A stretch of 64,000 nt of DNA, from assembly GCA_021234155.1 (NCBI GenBank), contig JAJEKV010000002.1, positions 6,335,492 through 6,399,491 on the forward strand, in the 5' to 3' direction. Below are positions 1 to 11,700 of this stretch, piece by piece; within the stretch, counting starts at the first letter, position 1, and every line of letters begins with the position of its first letter. Origin of the DNA: Isoetes taiwanensis (lineage: Eukaryota > Streptophyta > Lycopodiopsida > Isoetales > Isoetaceae). The notes beneath the pieces are model-generated. The model was not told the origin of the DNA and did no database searches. It was given only the letters and a program-made list of their open reading frames with translations. The translations under genes were made by a program, and so were the position numbers.

Positions 1-1242
1 TTGGAGGAAATCCCTTTAGGCAAGGATTTGAGGCATGTCCAAAGGACGTTAGTATTTGATGAAGATTTAAATAGATGCACTTGCACATGCTACCTGAATT
101 GCTTAAACACGCCCATTTGAATAGGAACTAGTCATGTGTTGACGTTGACGGAGGGAGCATCCATCTTGACTTCTTTATACAATGCTTATGCAAGGAGAAC
201 CATGCCTTAAAAAAAAGTACCCAAAAAAATGCTGGTGTCTAGAAGAAAGAATTTAATATTGGTTAGAGCCTCTTGAATCGGGTGTGGAAGCCGCAAAGAA
301 TTGGAGGGATAACTAGTTAAGTGGGAACCTGCAGAGAACAATGTGCGTAATCCGGCGGCGGAATCATGGAAGTAAGTTCAGAGCAAAGGGAAAGAAAAAC
401 TAGAAAGCTACACCTTTTAATTTATACGTAGTAGACTTTAGAAGACCAACTTATGTTGAACCATTGTTTTGGAGGGCTGATGTATCCTGCTATAAAAACT
501 GGAAAGTCAATTTTGTTGACCCTATTATGTTCCATGATGGGGGAATGGAAGAGGTTTCTTTCTTTGTTCTTAAGCCTCATCGCTCTTGGTTAATCAGTAA
601 TCACCGAGAAGGAAGGAGGACGCTTTTGTTTATGATTATTGGCCGAGAAAATGTTGTGTTCCTTTTCAGGCGAGACTTGAAAGCAAGAGACCGCCTTTGT
701 CTCATTGTTTCCTTTGGTGAGGGTAAGAGTTTATATAAAGTTATCTCATTGGTGCAACATGAGTTAGCATTTTTAGAGTCTTTTTGAGTTAGGGCTTTTT
801 CGGTTTGTTAATTTCAAAGTGTTTAGTTGAGTTCGTTAGACCAACGCCAAGGCATTGTGAATTGCATTGGTGGGCTACTCGTAATAACAAAGCATGTAGC
901 ATAAGAAGACGACTACCCTTCCTATCTTAGGGGTAATCCCCTATCTTGTTGGTGTTCATGGCTGGTTCCATGTTATGCCTAATGAAATAGTATTCAACCC
1001 TTGAAAGTGAAGTATCTTTGGACAACCGCTGATATCTAGCTACCTCATGTATTAATATTGGTATTGGTATAATATTAATCAACACAATGAAATTGATATT
1101 TTATATCACAAGGATTTGTATGTGGAAAGGCATGATTATTTCATGCTTTTAGAAAGAAAATCATAGGAGTTTTGCATGTTTTACATGTTTTTTACGATAT
1201 GTTTGCTTTTTTTAGGGCCCGAAGGGCCCAAAATTTTTTTTA
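1..1242. other. AT-rich stretch, no recognisable gene
   Basis: No gene is recognised here. One open frame on the plus strand (464-787, 107 codons) has no domain or motif I know; its composition fits chance or an old decayed element. A short palindrome, GGGCCCGAAGGGCCC, lies at about 1,215-1,229, just before the foldback element that starts at 1,243. Confidence 0.4.
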
Positions 1243-1702
1243 GTATAACAACCAACACATAACTACCATTAACATTAATTAACACAACCATTGGGTCCAA
1301 CACATTTAAATTAAAATCCCCCTTAGACCCCCCTTTGGTTTGGGTGCATATTCACACCTGGGTGACGAGGGCGGTGAGAGCCCCTATAATTATATTTTGC
1401 ACGTACAAAATCAACACCATATAGTATTTTGGTTCAAATCTTATAGTATTTTGCAAATCTTGTTATACAGTATAGCAAATTTTGTACTTGCATACCCCAC
1501 AAACGAGGAACTTTATGTACGGTGTAGATTAAGGAATAAGGGGTGAATATGCCTATCCAACAGCTCTCGTTGCCCGGAGTCACCCCCCGTGTGAATATGC
1601 ACCCAAACCAAAGGGGGTCTAAGGGGGATTTTAATTTAAATGTGTTGGACCCAATGGTTGTGTTAATTAATGTTAATGGTAGTTATGTGTTGGTTGTTAT
1701 AC
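1243..1702. mobile_element. MITE-like foldback element, 460 bp
   Basis: The left arm (1,243 to about 1,380) is the near-perfect reverse complement of the right arm (about 1,563-1,702). The arms start with GTATAACAACCAACACATAA and run about 120-138 bp with only a few mismatches, mainly in a C-rich stretch. The roughly 180-bp centre is AT-rich and has no coding sign; the small open frames across it are products of the palindrome. No convincing target-site duplication is visible. The structure fits a foldback MITE of undetermined superfamily. Confidence 0.7.
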
Positions 1703-2049
1703 GACAGTTAAATACCGTCCCGGAGGACATAACAATGATAACAATGATTATAATTATGCCATTTATACTACATTATGCGCCATTTATTTTTCTATATTAA
1801 ATTACATTATAATAATAATAAGTTCAATGTCTTTGTCTAAAGGCTTGGATCTTTTAAAATAAGGATAGTGTGCTGGATAATATTTGACTTTACATTTTGT
1901 GAAAGTTTAGCCAAAGGCAAGAAACCATGATGGAGAAAAACCATTTAGTTTAGCCAATCGTTAGAAACTTCTAGCTCCAATTCGAAGGTAGTTTAGCTAA
2001 ACCTATTTGGCTATAATAAAAATATAGGAGTAGTAATTTATTCCATGCT

Positions 2050-2714
2050 TCAATTCTTAGGAACTTTCTTGGCAATTACTCTTCCAAGCCAAATTAATCC
2101 CTTTCTTCAAAAATGACGTGAGAAGAACAACATTTTTTTAAATTTTGGGGCAAATTTGCGATAGTAACCTGCAAGTCCCAAAAAAGCTCTTATTTCCTTC
2201 ATAGACTGTGGCAGTGACCAATCTTTCATAGCTTCTATCTTTGCGGGATCTGGCGCAACCCCATTTTCAGAAATTACATGGCTTAAATACACTAATTTAT
2301 GTTGTGTAAAAGAATATTTAGACATTTTGCCATATAGTTTCTCTTCTCTCAGGATACTCAAAGTTTGCCTTACATGCTCCACATGTTCTTAAGTTTTAGA
2401 ATAAACTAGAATATCATCAAAGAACACCAATACAAAATTATCCAAGAAAGGTTTGAAAACATCGTTCATCAATCGCGTAAAGGTAGCAGGCGCATTGATT
2501 AAATCAAACAGCATCATAACAAACTCATAATGACCATAACGTGTCCAGAAGGCCATCTTATAGATATCTGTCTCCTTGATCCTTATCTGGTGGTATCCGG
2601 CCCGAAGATCTATCTTAGTAAAATACTTAGCTTGACCCATTGATCAAACAACTCGTCTACCCTGGGCAATGCATGCCTGTTTTTAATTGTGATCTGATTA
2701 AGCATTCTGTGATC
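2050..2714 (-). pseudogene. Ty3/gypsy reverse-transcriptase fragment
   Basis: Read on the minus strand, this begins inside the reverse transcriptase at DHRMLNQITIKNRHALPR, a typical gypsy motif, and passes through [13 protein letters not shown], a catalytic block reading [12 protein letters not shown] (usual form YxDDILVYS) and the connection AFLGLAGYYRKFAPKF. There is one in-frame stop after YSKT (near 2,386) and a one-base shift near 2,640. Homology fades around 2,050. No LTR, protease, RNase H or integrase is present, so this is a fragment. Its 5' edge is fused without a gap to the end of the methyltransferase reading frame at about 2,715. Confidence 0.9.
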
Positions 2715-3018
2715 AATACCAGAACCAGAAAAAGCATCGAGCACCCAATCTCCTGGACGCGAGAACATGTCCAGGAGATGGTTGATGAGCTTTTGTGGTT
2801 TCTGATAGTGATTTACAATCCTGCCTTGTGCACTTGGGTCCTGCAATTTCTGTAAGACCGCTGGAAACTCTAGGACGTTTGAAAATTTTTGGCAGGCGGC
2901 AGTGTTGAAGTGCTCCATGGTTCTCTTCCCGTCAAAACTTCAGTAAGCAACATGAAGGTACTCCACCTTGCTGAGTAACCTTGGTCCTCCACCATGATAA
3001 TTGATGTTCGTTTTGTAC
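2715..3018 (-). CDS. methyltransferase exon with motifs X and I
   Basis: It opens (G)TACAAAACG after acceptor TTTCACTAG and reads YKTNINYHGGGPRLLSKVEY, an in-frame TGA where the family has an aromatic residue near 'VAYWS', then MEHFNT, NVLEFPAVL and QKPQKLINHLLDMFSRPGDW, followed by VLDAFSGSG. KPxxLxxxLL is motif X, and PGDxVLDxFxGSG is motif I, the S-adenosylmethionine-binding loop. In beta-class N4/N6 methyltransferases these two come last, as here. The reading frame stops being methyltransferase at the glycine of FSGSG and becomes gypsy reverse transcriptase. Confidence 0.8.
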
Positions 3019-3082
3019 CTAGTGAAATATTAGAAGTGAAGTTAGCAAAACCAAGAAAACAGTTCAAAAACTAAAAGTAATC

Positions 3083-4079
3083 CTATTCCGGAATACGAGA
3101 CGTAATTGAAGAGGTTAGTAACTGTATTCTGGAATAAGACTTACCAGACTAGGTTTTCATATCCTGCCTGAATTGGAGAACCGATGTGGTTTTTAAAAGC
3201 AGATTCTACCAAGCCAACCTGCATGCTGGAATGGAACACAACTAGATGCCAATGCTTGGCCGTTGTGATCTGCTTGATGCCATCAATGAATGCATTGAAC
3301 TCGGAAAATTTGAAGGGCTGGTCGTCGTAGCGGCTATCTTTAAGCTTAAACCCGTAGGGAAGGTCTGCAAGAACCAAAGTAAAGTTCTGCGGCTTAACCA
3401 TTTTGACTAGGTTCGTGCAATCGCCATGAATGATCGAAAATAGGTTGTTTTGATCAAACATGCAAAATCTTTCATAGTCGGATGGTTCTGCATCAACAGT
3501 CCTTCTTTCAGCTAACGACCTCTCTTCTCGTGCAGTTCTAACCAAGTGCATGAAGCCCTTGGGAAGGTCTTTGTTGTTTTTCTTGCTCTGTAAGAGAAAA
3601 CAAAACTACAACTGTTAACACATCGCAGGTGAAGAGGAAAGGAGTCACGAGTACTTACCCAGCCCCCAAAATTTGGTGCGTACTGTACAATGCGCTCGTC
3701 GGAGATGGCTACTGGGTAGAGCAAGTTTCAATGTTTAGTTGCTCCATCAAACATGTTTGACATGTTATGACGTTCTTCTGGACATTAAGGAAACACTGTG
3801 TTAGGAAGTAAGTGAAACAAAACAAGACACAAGGAAAACAATTCGAAGTAAAGCGAGTTGTATTCCGGAATACAAAACTGATCCATGGAGTTGCTATCTT
3901 GAAAAGAAATATGCTGCTTGTAGGAAATTATTTTGTATTCTGGAATACTGTTTTTATTTGAGTGTCTGTTCTAAGACACAAATTCTAAGTTTTAAAAGCT
4001 TTTTCTGCTCGAGTACACTAAAGTGTATTCCGGAATACACATTGCTCGTCTAAAAGAAGTCATGTGTATTCCGGAATAC
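3083..4079. repeat. palindrome cluster 1 (GTATTCCGGAATAC)
   Basis: Exact copies at 3,860-3,873, 4,025-4,038 and 4,066-4,079; near copies at about 3,083, 3,124 and 3,935. All lie in introns of the methyltransferase gene, none in an exon. Another near copy lies in the interrupted intron at about 12,793-12,806. Confidence 0.9.
3145..3587 (-). CDS. methyltransferase exon with motif IV (DLPY)
   Basis: Acceptor CTCTTACAG is followed by SKKNNKDLPKGFMHLVRTAR, then IIHGDCTNLVKMVKP and FTLVLADLPYGFKLKD. DLPYGF stands where amino-methyltransferases have motif IV (D/N/S-P-P-Y), the catalytic motif; the proline-to-leucine change at position 2 is notable. The GDC before it fits the usual 'xGD' that opens the domain. 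It ends YENLVW across donor CTG|GTAAGT (phase 2); the next exon continues WYKTNINYHGGGP. The preceding exon (3,711-3,659, reading AISDERIVQYAPNFGGW) joins in phase 0 through a 71-base intron. Motif IV before motif I is the beta-class order. Confidence 0.75.
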
Positions 4080-4145
4080 ACAGTCTACACCGATGCTACT
4101 AGGACAACAACAGCCAAATAGCAAAGCTTGTATCAGAGGACTTAC

Positions 4146-4375
4146 TTGTGCAATTCCTTTGGCATTTCTTCGAGGCTGAACTCCTTGTCGACAACTTTTT
4201 GGAGCAGCCGCTCTAGTAGTTCGGTGTCGGAGAAGCCCTGCATTTCCCTCCAGACGGTAATAGTCATTTCTTTTTTAGGCACGTCTGAGGTTTTCTTTTT
4301 GGCTGTCTCATTGCCTTTGCTCTTCAACTCCCCGCGTTCGAACATAGTAAATATTTCGTCCTGGAGTTCCCATAT
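4146..4375 (-). CDS. exon between ParB-like and methyltransferase domains
   Basis: Acceptor TTTTCTTGAACAG precedes 4,375. The exon starts IWELQDEIFTMFERGELKSK in phase 0, matching the phase of the exon that ends at 12,820. It runs through a basic segment and a helical, acidic end (DTELLERLLQKVVDKEFSLE) to donor CACAA|GTAAGT, phase 2. No known domain. It is separated from the previous exon only by the CACTA-like element and a normal-sized intron. Confidence 0.6.
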
Positions 4376-4559
4376 CTGTTCAAGAAAATTGTATCACACT
4401 CACCCCGCGTTTTGGTCCACTGTTGAAAAGTATAGTTTTCTTAGGTCCACATGTTCTTTATTCAGAGATTTCAAAAAAACCTACATGTAGATCTGTGGAA
4501 GTGTGGTTTTATTAACTAATGGTGTTGTTTTTTAAGTGGACAAGGAATGTCCACTGTTA

Positions 4560-4860
4560 TTTTTTTAAGGAGCTGTGGTTTTTGTTTTTTTAGCCGACGT
4601 GTGGTTTTTAAGGAGGTATGTTTTTTTGTTAAAGAACTGTGGTTTTTTCTTTTGAGGTAGTGGTGTTTTTAAGGAGGTGTAATTTTTGGAGGTGTGGTTT
4701 ATAAGTAAGTGTAGTTTTTTTTTAAGGAGCTGTGGTCTTTGCTTTTAGGACGTGTGGTTTTTTAAGGAGGTATGTTTTTTGTTAAACTGTGGTTTTTTCT
4801 TTTGAGGTGGTGATGTTTCTAAGGAGGTGTAGTATTTGGAGGTGCGGTTTATAAGTATAG
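4560..4860. repeat. subterminal tandem repeats of the CACTA-like element
   Basis: Two diverged copies of a roughly 150-bp block (about 4,560-4,700 and 4,715-4,860), made of GTGTGGTTTTT, TTTAAGGAGGT and TTTTGAGGTGGT motifs. Related motifs in the opposite orientation lie at 12,430-12,700 (for example CACGTGGCTCCTC). Confidence 0.65.
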
Positions 4861-5158
4861 TTTTTAAGGGGGTTTTTTATAAAGGATGCATGGTTCTCTA
4901 AAGGGGTGTGGTATTTTAAGGTTCTTTATAGCCAATTTTATAAGCATCATTATACAATCATTGCACTGCTCCCATCCATATGACACCCCATAAAGTATCC
5001 ATGTTGTCATTACATGCCATGTGTAAAAATGCAATATCTCATCTATTGTCCCTCTACCCCTCATGCTTATAGAAAACTAGAATACAAAGGCATTACGAAG
5101 ATCCCAAAATTGAATTGAACAGAATAACTTTAACATCCATGGGACCAACAAGTCTATC

Positions 5159-5433
<275 letters not shown>

Positions 5434-5810
5434 ATGAAAGCAAAAATTTTTTATGCCTGAATCCATTTTTTGAGGATATGCACATGATATTGTGCAATCC
5501 CATTCAGAACTTGCAGGAGTTGAAACCACATAACAAAAACCTTATAGAAATCAGGATTCAAAAATTGTTTGTTGGTTCTTTCTTACAGTTCATTGAGAGA
5601 AAAATATATCAATTTCTCTCCATCACCTTAGTTCTAAATCAAGCCAAAATTCTTTCCACATGTTCGTACATGTTTTCCCTCAAGCCATGATAGCCATTTA
5701 AAATATCTTTGAAGATTCAAATTGAGAAATGTTAAAAAAACACTCAAGATATCATCATTTAAGTGTGATCATACCTTTTTGGCATAGGGATGTGGAATGG
5801 TAAAATTTTT

Positions 5811-8066
5811 TGTCCACTTGGCTCAAACATGCCACCAAGGTGGTTTTTAAACATGCCACCAAAGGTGGCTCAAACATCACAACAAGGTTTTCTCCAACAT
5901 GCCAAATTAAAAATTCTCAAACATGCCTCGTAGGCTCCACCATGCCATCTAGGCTCCAACATGCGAAGGTGGATCACAACATGCCACCTAGGCTCAATCC
6001 ATTTTGCCACCTATGCTCCAACATGTTGGAAACCTATCAACATATCCATCATGCCACTATTGGCTCTAACATCTGCCAGAGGGAAAAAGGCTCTAACAAT
6101 CCACTTAGGTCTCTAACATGCCAAGGTGGTTCAAACATGCCACATGGGCTCCAACATGCCACCTAGGCTCCAACATGCCAAGGTGGCTCAAACAGCCTTG
6201 TGGACTCCAACATGCCAAGGTGGCTCAAACATGCCCATGTGGGCTCCAGACATGCCACCTAGGCTCCAACATGCCAAGGTGGCTCGTGCAGGCATGCCAC
6301 CTCAAGCTCCAACATGCCACCCTAGGCTCCAACATTTTTTGCCACATAATCCCAACATGCCACATAGGTGGCTCAAACATCCTTATGCCACCTACTCCAA
6401 GGTGGCTCAAACATGCCAAGAAAAATATATCCAACATGCCACCTAGGCTCCAACATTCTTTCAAGATGGCCTGCATGAAACATGCCAAGGTGGCCCGAAA
6501 TGTTAAAAGGCTCAAACATGCCACCTAGGCCAATATACCTTTTATGCCAAGGTGGCTTGAACATGCCACCTAGGCTCCTCAAACATGCCATAAGGTGGCT
6601 CAAAACATGCCACTCCAAGGTGGCTCAAACATGCCAAGGTGGCTCCAAACATGCCATGTGGGCTCCAACATGCCAAGGTGGATAAAACATGCCACCTAGG
6701 CTCAAAAACATGCCAAGGTGGCTCAAACATGCCAAAACATGGCTCCAACATGCCACCCTAGGCTCCAACATGCCAAGGTGGGTCAAACATGAACATGGCA
6801 AGGTGGCTCCAACATGCCACCCTCCAGGCTCCAACATGCCAACGTGGCTCAAACATGCCACTTAGGCTCCAACATGCCATGCAGGCTCCAACATGCCACA
6901 TAGGCTCAAACATGCCAAGGTGGCTCAAACATGCCAAGGTGGCTCAAACATGCCAAGGTGGCTCAAACATGCCAAGGTGGTTCCAACATGCCACCTACGC
7001 TCCAACATGCCAAGATGGTTGAAACATGCCACGGGCTCAAACATGCCACCTAGGCTCTGATATGCCAAGGTGGCTCGAACATGCCACCTAGGCTCTAACA
7101 TGCTAAGGTGGCTCAAACATGCCAAGGTGGCTCAAACATGCCACCTAGGCTCCAACATGCCAAGGTGGCTCTAACATGGCAAGGTGGCTCAAACATGCCA
7201 CCTTGGCTCCAACATGCCACGTAGGCTCAAACATGCCAAGGTGGCTAAAAAAGGCCACGTGGCTAAAACATGGCAAGGTGGCTCAAACATGCCACCTAGG
7301 CTCCAACATGCCACCTAGGCTCAAACATGCTAAGGTGGCTCACAACATGCCACGTAGGCTCCAACATGCCAAGGCCAACATGCCACCTTGGCTCAAACAT
7401 GCCAAGGTGGCCCAAACAAGCCAAGATGGCTCAAACATGCCACGCGGGCTTCAACATACCACATGGGCTCCAACATGCCACCTAGGCTCCAACATGCCAA
7501 GGTGGGTCAAACATGCCACGTGGACTCCATAATGCCACGTGGGCTCCAACATGCCACCTAGGCTCCAACATGCCACCTAGGCTCAAACATGCCAAGGTGG
7601 GCTCAAACATGCCACCTAGGCTCCAACATGCCAAGGTGGCTCAAACATGCCACATGGACTCCATAATGCCATGTGGGCTCCAACATGCCAAGGTGCGAAA
7701 ACATGCCACCTAGGCTTCAACATGCCAAGGTGGCTCAAACATGCCACACGGGCTCCAACATGCCACCTAGGCTCCAACATGCCAAGGTGGCTCAAGCGCC
7801 GTGCAAGGTGGCTCAAACATGCCACCTTGGCTCAAACATGCCAAGGTGGCTCAAACATGCCACCTAGACTCCAACATGCCACCTTGGCTCAAACATGCCA
7901 AGGTGGCGCAAACAAGCCAAGATGGCTCAAACATGCCACGCGGGCTCCAACATGCCACATAGGCTCCAACATGCCATCTAGGCTCCAACATGCCAAGGTG
8001 GGTCAAACATGCCACGTGGACTCCATACTGCCACGTGGGCTCCAACATGCCAAGGTGGCTCCAACA
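5811..8066 (+). repeat. 19-bp minisatellite, forward arm
   Basis: Over 100 imperfect units alternating AACATGCCAAGGTGGCTCA and AACATGCCACCTAGGCTCC. The unit is 19 bp, so all three frames read the same 19-residue peptide in rotation (for example PRWLKHATWAPTCHLGSNM), which creates many long but meaningless open frames on both strands. Confidence 0.95.
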
Positions 8067-8875
8067 TGCCACCTTGGCATGTTGGAGCCTAGGTGGCATG
8101 TTGGAGCCACCTTGGCATGTTAGAGCCTAGGTGGCATGTTGGAGCCACCTTGGCATGTTTGAGCCTAGGTGGAATGTTCGTGCCTAGGTGGCATCACCTT
8201 GGCATGTTGGAGCCACCTTGGTGGCATGTTTGAGCTGTTTGAGCCGAGTGGCATGTTTGAGCCACCTTGACATATTGGAGCCTAGGTGGCATGTTGGGAG
8301 CCCACGTGGCATGTTTGAGCCACCTTGGCATGTTGGAGCTTAGGTAGCATGTTGGAGCCCACATGGCATGTTTGAGCCTCATGTTGGAGTCTAGGTGGCA
8401 CGATGGAGCCCACATGGCATGTTTGAGCCACCTTGGCATGTTGGAACCTAGGTGGCATGTTTGAGCCTCATGCATGGCATGATTGAGCCACCTTGGCATG
8501 TTGGAGCCTAGGTGGCATGTTGGAGCCCACGTGGCATGTTTGAGCCACATTGGCATGGTGGAGCCTAGGTGGCTTGTTTGAGCCACCTTGGCATGTTGGA
8601 GCCTAGGTGGCATGTTTGAGCCACCTTGGCACGTTGGAGCCTAGGTGGAACTTGGCACGTTGGAGCCCACGTGGCATGGTTCAGCCACCTTGGCATGTTG
8701 GAGCCTAGGTGGCATGTTTGAGCCACCTTGGCACGTTGAAGCCTAGGTGGCATGTTTGAGCACCCTTGGCATGATGGAACCTAGGTGGCATGTTCGAGCC
8801 ACCTTGGCACGTTGGAGCCCACGTGGCATGGTTGAGCCACCTTGTCATGTTGAAGCCTAGGTGGCATGTTGAGCA
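8067..8875 (-). repeat. 19-bp minisatellite, inverted arm
   Basis: From about 8,067 the same units appear in the opposite orientation (GGCATGTTGGAGCCTAGGTG). The switch is a local inverted repeat: GGCTCCAACATGCCAAGGTG at 8,038 returns as its complement after a 15-bp spacer. With the forward arm it forms a head-to-head pair able to fold into an RNA hairpin over 800 bp long. Confidence 0.93.
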
Positions 8876-8879
8876 TTAT

Positions 8880-11100
8880 GGGTTTGTAGACTTGACTTTG
8901 TAAAGAATGTTTCAATGGTTATCTAGAGAACCTTTCTAGAAGTACAAAGGACCAAGGATTGATCATATATCATGGTCCACAAGTTTGCCTTGTGTAGGCG
9001 CCCGTATTATTGGACACATACATAACCTTGTGATATTCATTTCCTTTCCTTCTAGTCTGTTTGAAATGTTGCGGAATTAGAAGCCCTCAATTTGGACCCA
9101 CGAGATTCAACAACCCACTCTTCACGAGTCGTCCATGTAACCACAACAGGGAAAATGGAATTTCGTTCTATTACATGTCCACGTCACCACCATCTTGCCA
9201 TGTCACCCAAAATTTGCCAACATCATAAAATGAAAAGTTCAGAGATGGATATCTTTTCATTTTTGGCCTAGTCAAAACTTTAAATTGCTTACTTGGCATG
9301 CCATATCACACTTAGAGTGCCACATCATCTTTTCCATGCTATTTGTTGGTGCCACAAGGGTAAGGTCATGCGCTGTAAAATCCTAACCACTTGTGGCAAG
9401 GGAAGAATCCCATAATGTGAACCCTACATTTTTTGCATCGAGACGGAGACAAACATGCCCAAAAGCTTGCATAGTCATCATCATGTCCACATCACCCATA
9501 TCTTGCCATAAAAATTTGCCACATCACCCCATGGGAAACCAAAGTTGCACATTTTTATATTTTTGGCCTAGTCAGAAGTTTATCTTGCTTGCTTGGTATG
9601 ACATATCACCAATGGCATGCCACATCATCATGTGCATGTCAACTTTCGCAAATTTCAAATTTCTCCACTCATTTCATGGAGATTGCAAGAAATACCCTTA
9701 GCGGACCTGTTTTTAATCCCAAGCTCGGCTATGGTGGGACCGGACTTTGTTCAAAATAGAGCTCACGGCGGGCGGGCCGACAACGCTGTTTGGCCCGCCT
9801 TTCTATATGTCGCCAAGCTATGGCAACATCAAAGGGTGTATAGGCACCGAGATATGAAGGTGGAAGCTATGGCGGTGGAAGCTATGGTGAAGGACCCCCC
9901 CCAAAAAAAAAAAAAAGTGGAAAATGTCCCCAAGTAATGTTCATTGGGGGACATTGTACCTAACTACAACGTCGAAAATAAATTGTAGTATAGGTTTTTT
10001 TTTGCCCAGATGAACGGACGAGATTTGGCGCCGATGAACGGTTTGGATTGTGATCCTCGTAGTATCATCCTATTGGTTGTCAGGCTTCCCGCCTTGAGCC
10101 TTCCCGCCTTGGGTCGTGCCTGCACCTTTCCTTCCGGCCTTCTCCTTCCTTCCGGCTATGGCGACCTCTTTCCTTCCGGCTATGGCGACCTTCTTTTCCT
10201 TCCAGCTAGTGATGGCGATGGCGAGGGCAAGGGCAAGGGCTGGCCTTAGTGGCCTTGCTTGTTCTTGGATATGGCAAATCCAGTGTCCTCATTACAAATC
10301 CAGGATCGGCAACAACTACGGTCGAAGATTTGAAATGCATCGTAGACCTTATGTCTGCAGATAAGCAGGCATGGGCAGAGCTAGAACATGCGCGCCTGTG
10401 CAAATCCTGTGAAACCCAGATCAAATCGCCCATTTTTTAATCCCAAAGAGTTTTGCGATGGCGGTGTTGCATTTGCCTTTGATCTGCCAAAAAACCCCAT
10501 CAATCTCAAGCTCTAAAAAGATCAGAAAGAACCAAGAGCTGTACACCATTATCCGTCCAATTTTTACAGGCCTCTCTTTGCTTTTTTCCGAGACTTGCGA
10601 CAAAGTTAAGGCTTCTACATTCTTATCCTTCCACATATCCCCGCATCTTCCTTGAAATTTTGGTCCCTAAAATTTTGGATCATCGCGATTTTTTGAATCC
10701 GCCCATAGCCCCATTTTGCCTCCTATAAATTGGCCAAGGTATGAGATAGCCCTATAGATAGATAGATAGATAGAATAAGATCCGGCATCGTTTTCTTCAA
10801 TTGGGCGATCAAATCTGAGTCAGTGAAGCCCTTCTTTACCTTCTTGGATATGGCAAATCCGGTGTTCCCATTACAAATCTTGGGATCGAGAGAAAGAGAT
10901 CGGGCGTCTTCTCTTGGCATGACAAGCAGATCCGAGGATCCTTCGTAGGTCTGATTCTTTGCTAGCAGGTTAAACTTTTTTCTGTTTTTGTTTTTGTTGC
11001 TTTCTGATTTTAAGCTGGCAGGGGCTGGCCGGATTTGCAAGGGCAGGGGCTGGCCGGATTTGCAAGGGCAGGGGCTAGGTTTTACTTCTAACTCTTTAAT
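8880..11100. other. unassigned interior of the CACTA-like element
   Basis: No gene is recognised. 8,880-9,900 is AT-rich with degenerate echoes of the minisatellite (ATGTCCACATCACC, CTTGCCAT). 9,900-9,915 is a short C/A homopolymer. 10,080-10,250 is GC-rich with a duplicated CTTTCCTTCCGGCTATGGCG block. A roughly 45-bp direct repeat beginning CTTGGATATGGCAAATCC occurs at about 10,265 and 10,843. (GATA)n lies at about 10,753-10,774. A 26-bp tandem repeat (GGCAGGGGCTGGCCGGATTT) lies at about 11,018-11,077. Confidence 0.5.
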
Positions 11101-11136
11101 TTTTTTACTGTTCTTACTGTTTTCTTTTTATAACCG

Positions 11137-11700
11137 ATGGACAAATTATCTTCATCCAGATATAAAGCGTGGCAGATTTAGCATTGAAGAAGAACGAATG
11201 ATCATACAGCTGCATGCGGTTCTTGGAAATAGGTATAAAATAATCTTAAATCCTCAAGTTCTTGAAGAAAAACATTAAAATTCGTTTTAATTTCTTGAAT
11301 TACAGCAGCATTTGAAATGAAATTTGTAAGATAATTATGAGTTGAAAGAAAACATCGAAACTTGTTTCCAGTTCTTGAATAATAGCAGCATGTGAAGTGA
11401 AATTTGCAAGATGGTATGAAGATTGGACAAGAAATTGCTGAATGAAGCGTGCTTTTGGTGATTTATTTACAGATGGTCTGCAATCGCGTCTCATCTACGA
11501 GGAAGAACAGATAATGAGATAAAGTATTTTTGGAATACGCATCTGAAAAAGAGGCTAATGCATATGGGAGTTGATCCGGCAACGCACAGATCTAGATGTG
11601 ATACTTTAGATGCTTTAGAAGCAAGGCCGTTTCTTTCCTCTGCTTTAAGCCATATGATGTAGTGGGAAAATGCAAGGCTTGAAGCAGAGGCCCAGCATAC
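11137..11700 (+). pseudogene. R2R3-MYB gene fragment, MIXTA-like, captured
   Basis: Exon one (11,137-11,232) reads [20 protein letters not shown], then [11 protein letters not shown]. An intron opens with GTATAA at 11,233 and closes TTTACAG at 11,472. Exon two reads [40 protein letters not shown] and LSHMM, then TAG. This is the end of MYB repeat 2, all of repeat 3 and the downstream LSHM(A/M)QWExARLEAEA motif of subgroup 9 (MIXTA-like) MYBs; the TAG (11,660) stands for the expected glutamine, and WENARLEAEA follows it. The MYB start is missing and the acceptor before exon one is lost. It lies inside the CACTA-like element, so it is probably a captured piece of a host transcription-factor gene. 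Confidence 0.85.

Noticed and set aside
464-787. 107-codon plus-strand frame as a gene
   Set aside because: No domain, no start context, no partner exons; left as unassigned.
5810-8753. Many overlapping frames with repeated PRWLKHATWAPTCHLGSNM or ACLSHLGMLEPRWHV peptides
   Set aside because: A 19-bp repeat is open in all frames when the unit has no stop; there is no start context and no conserved single frame.
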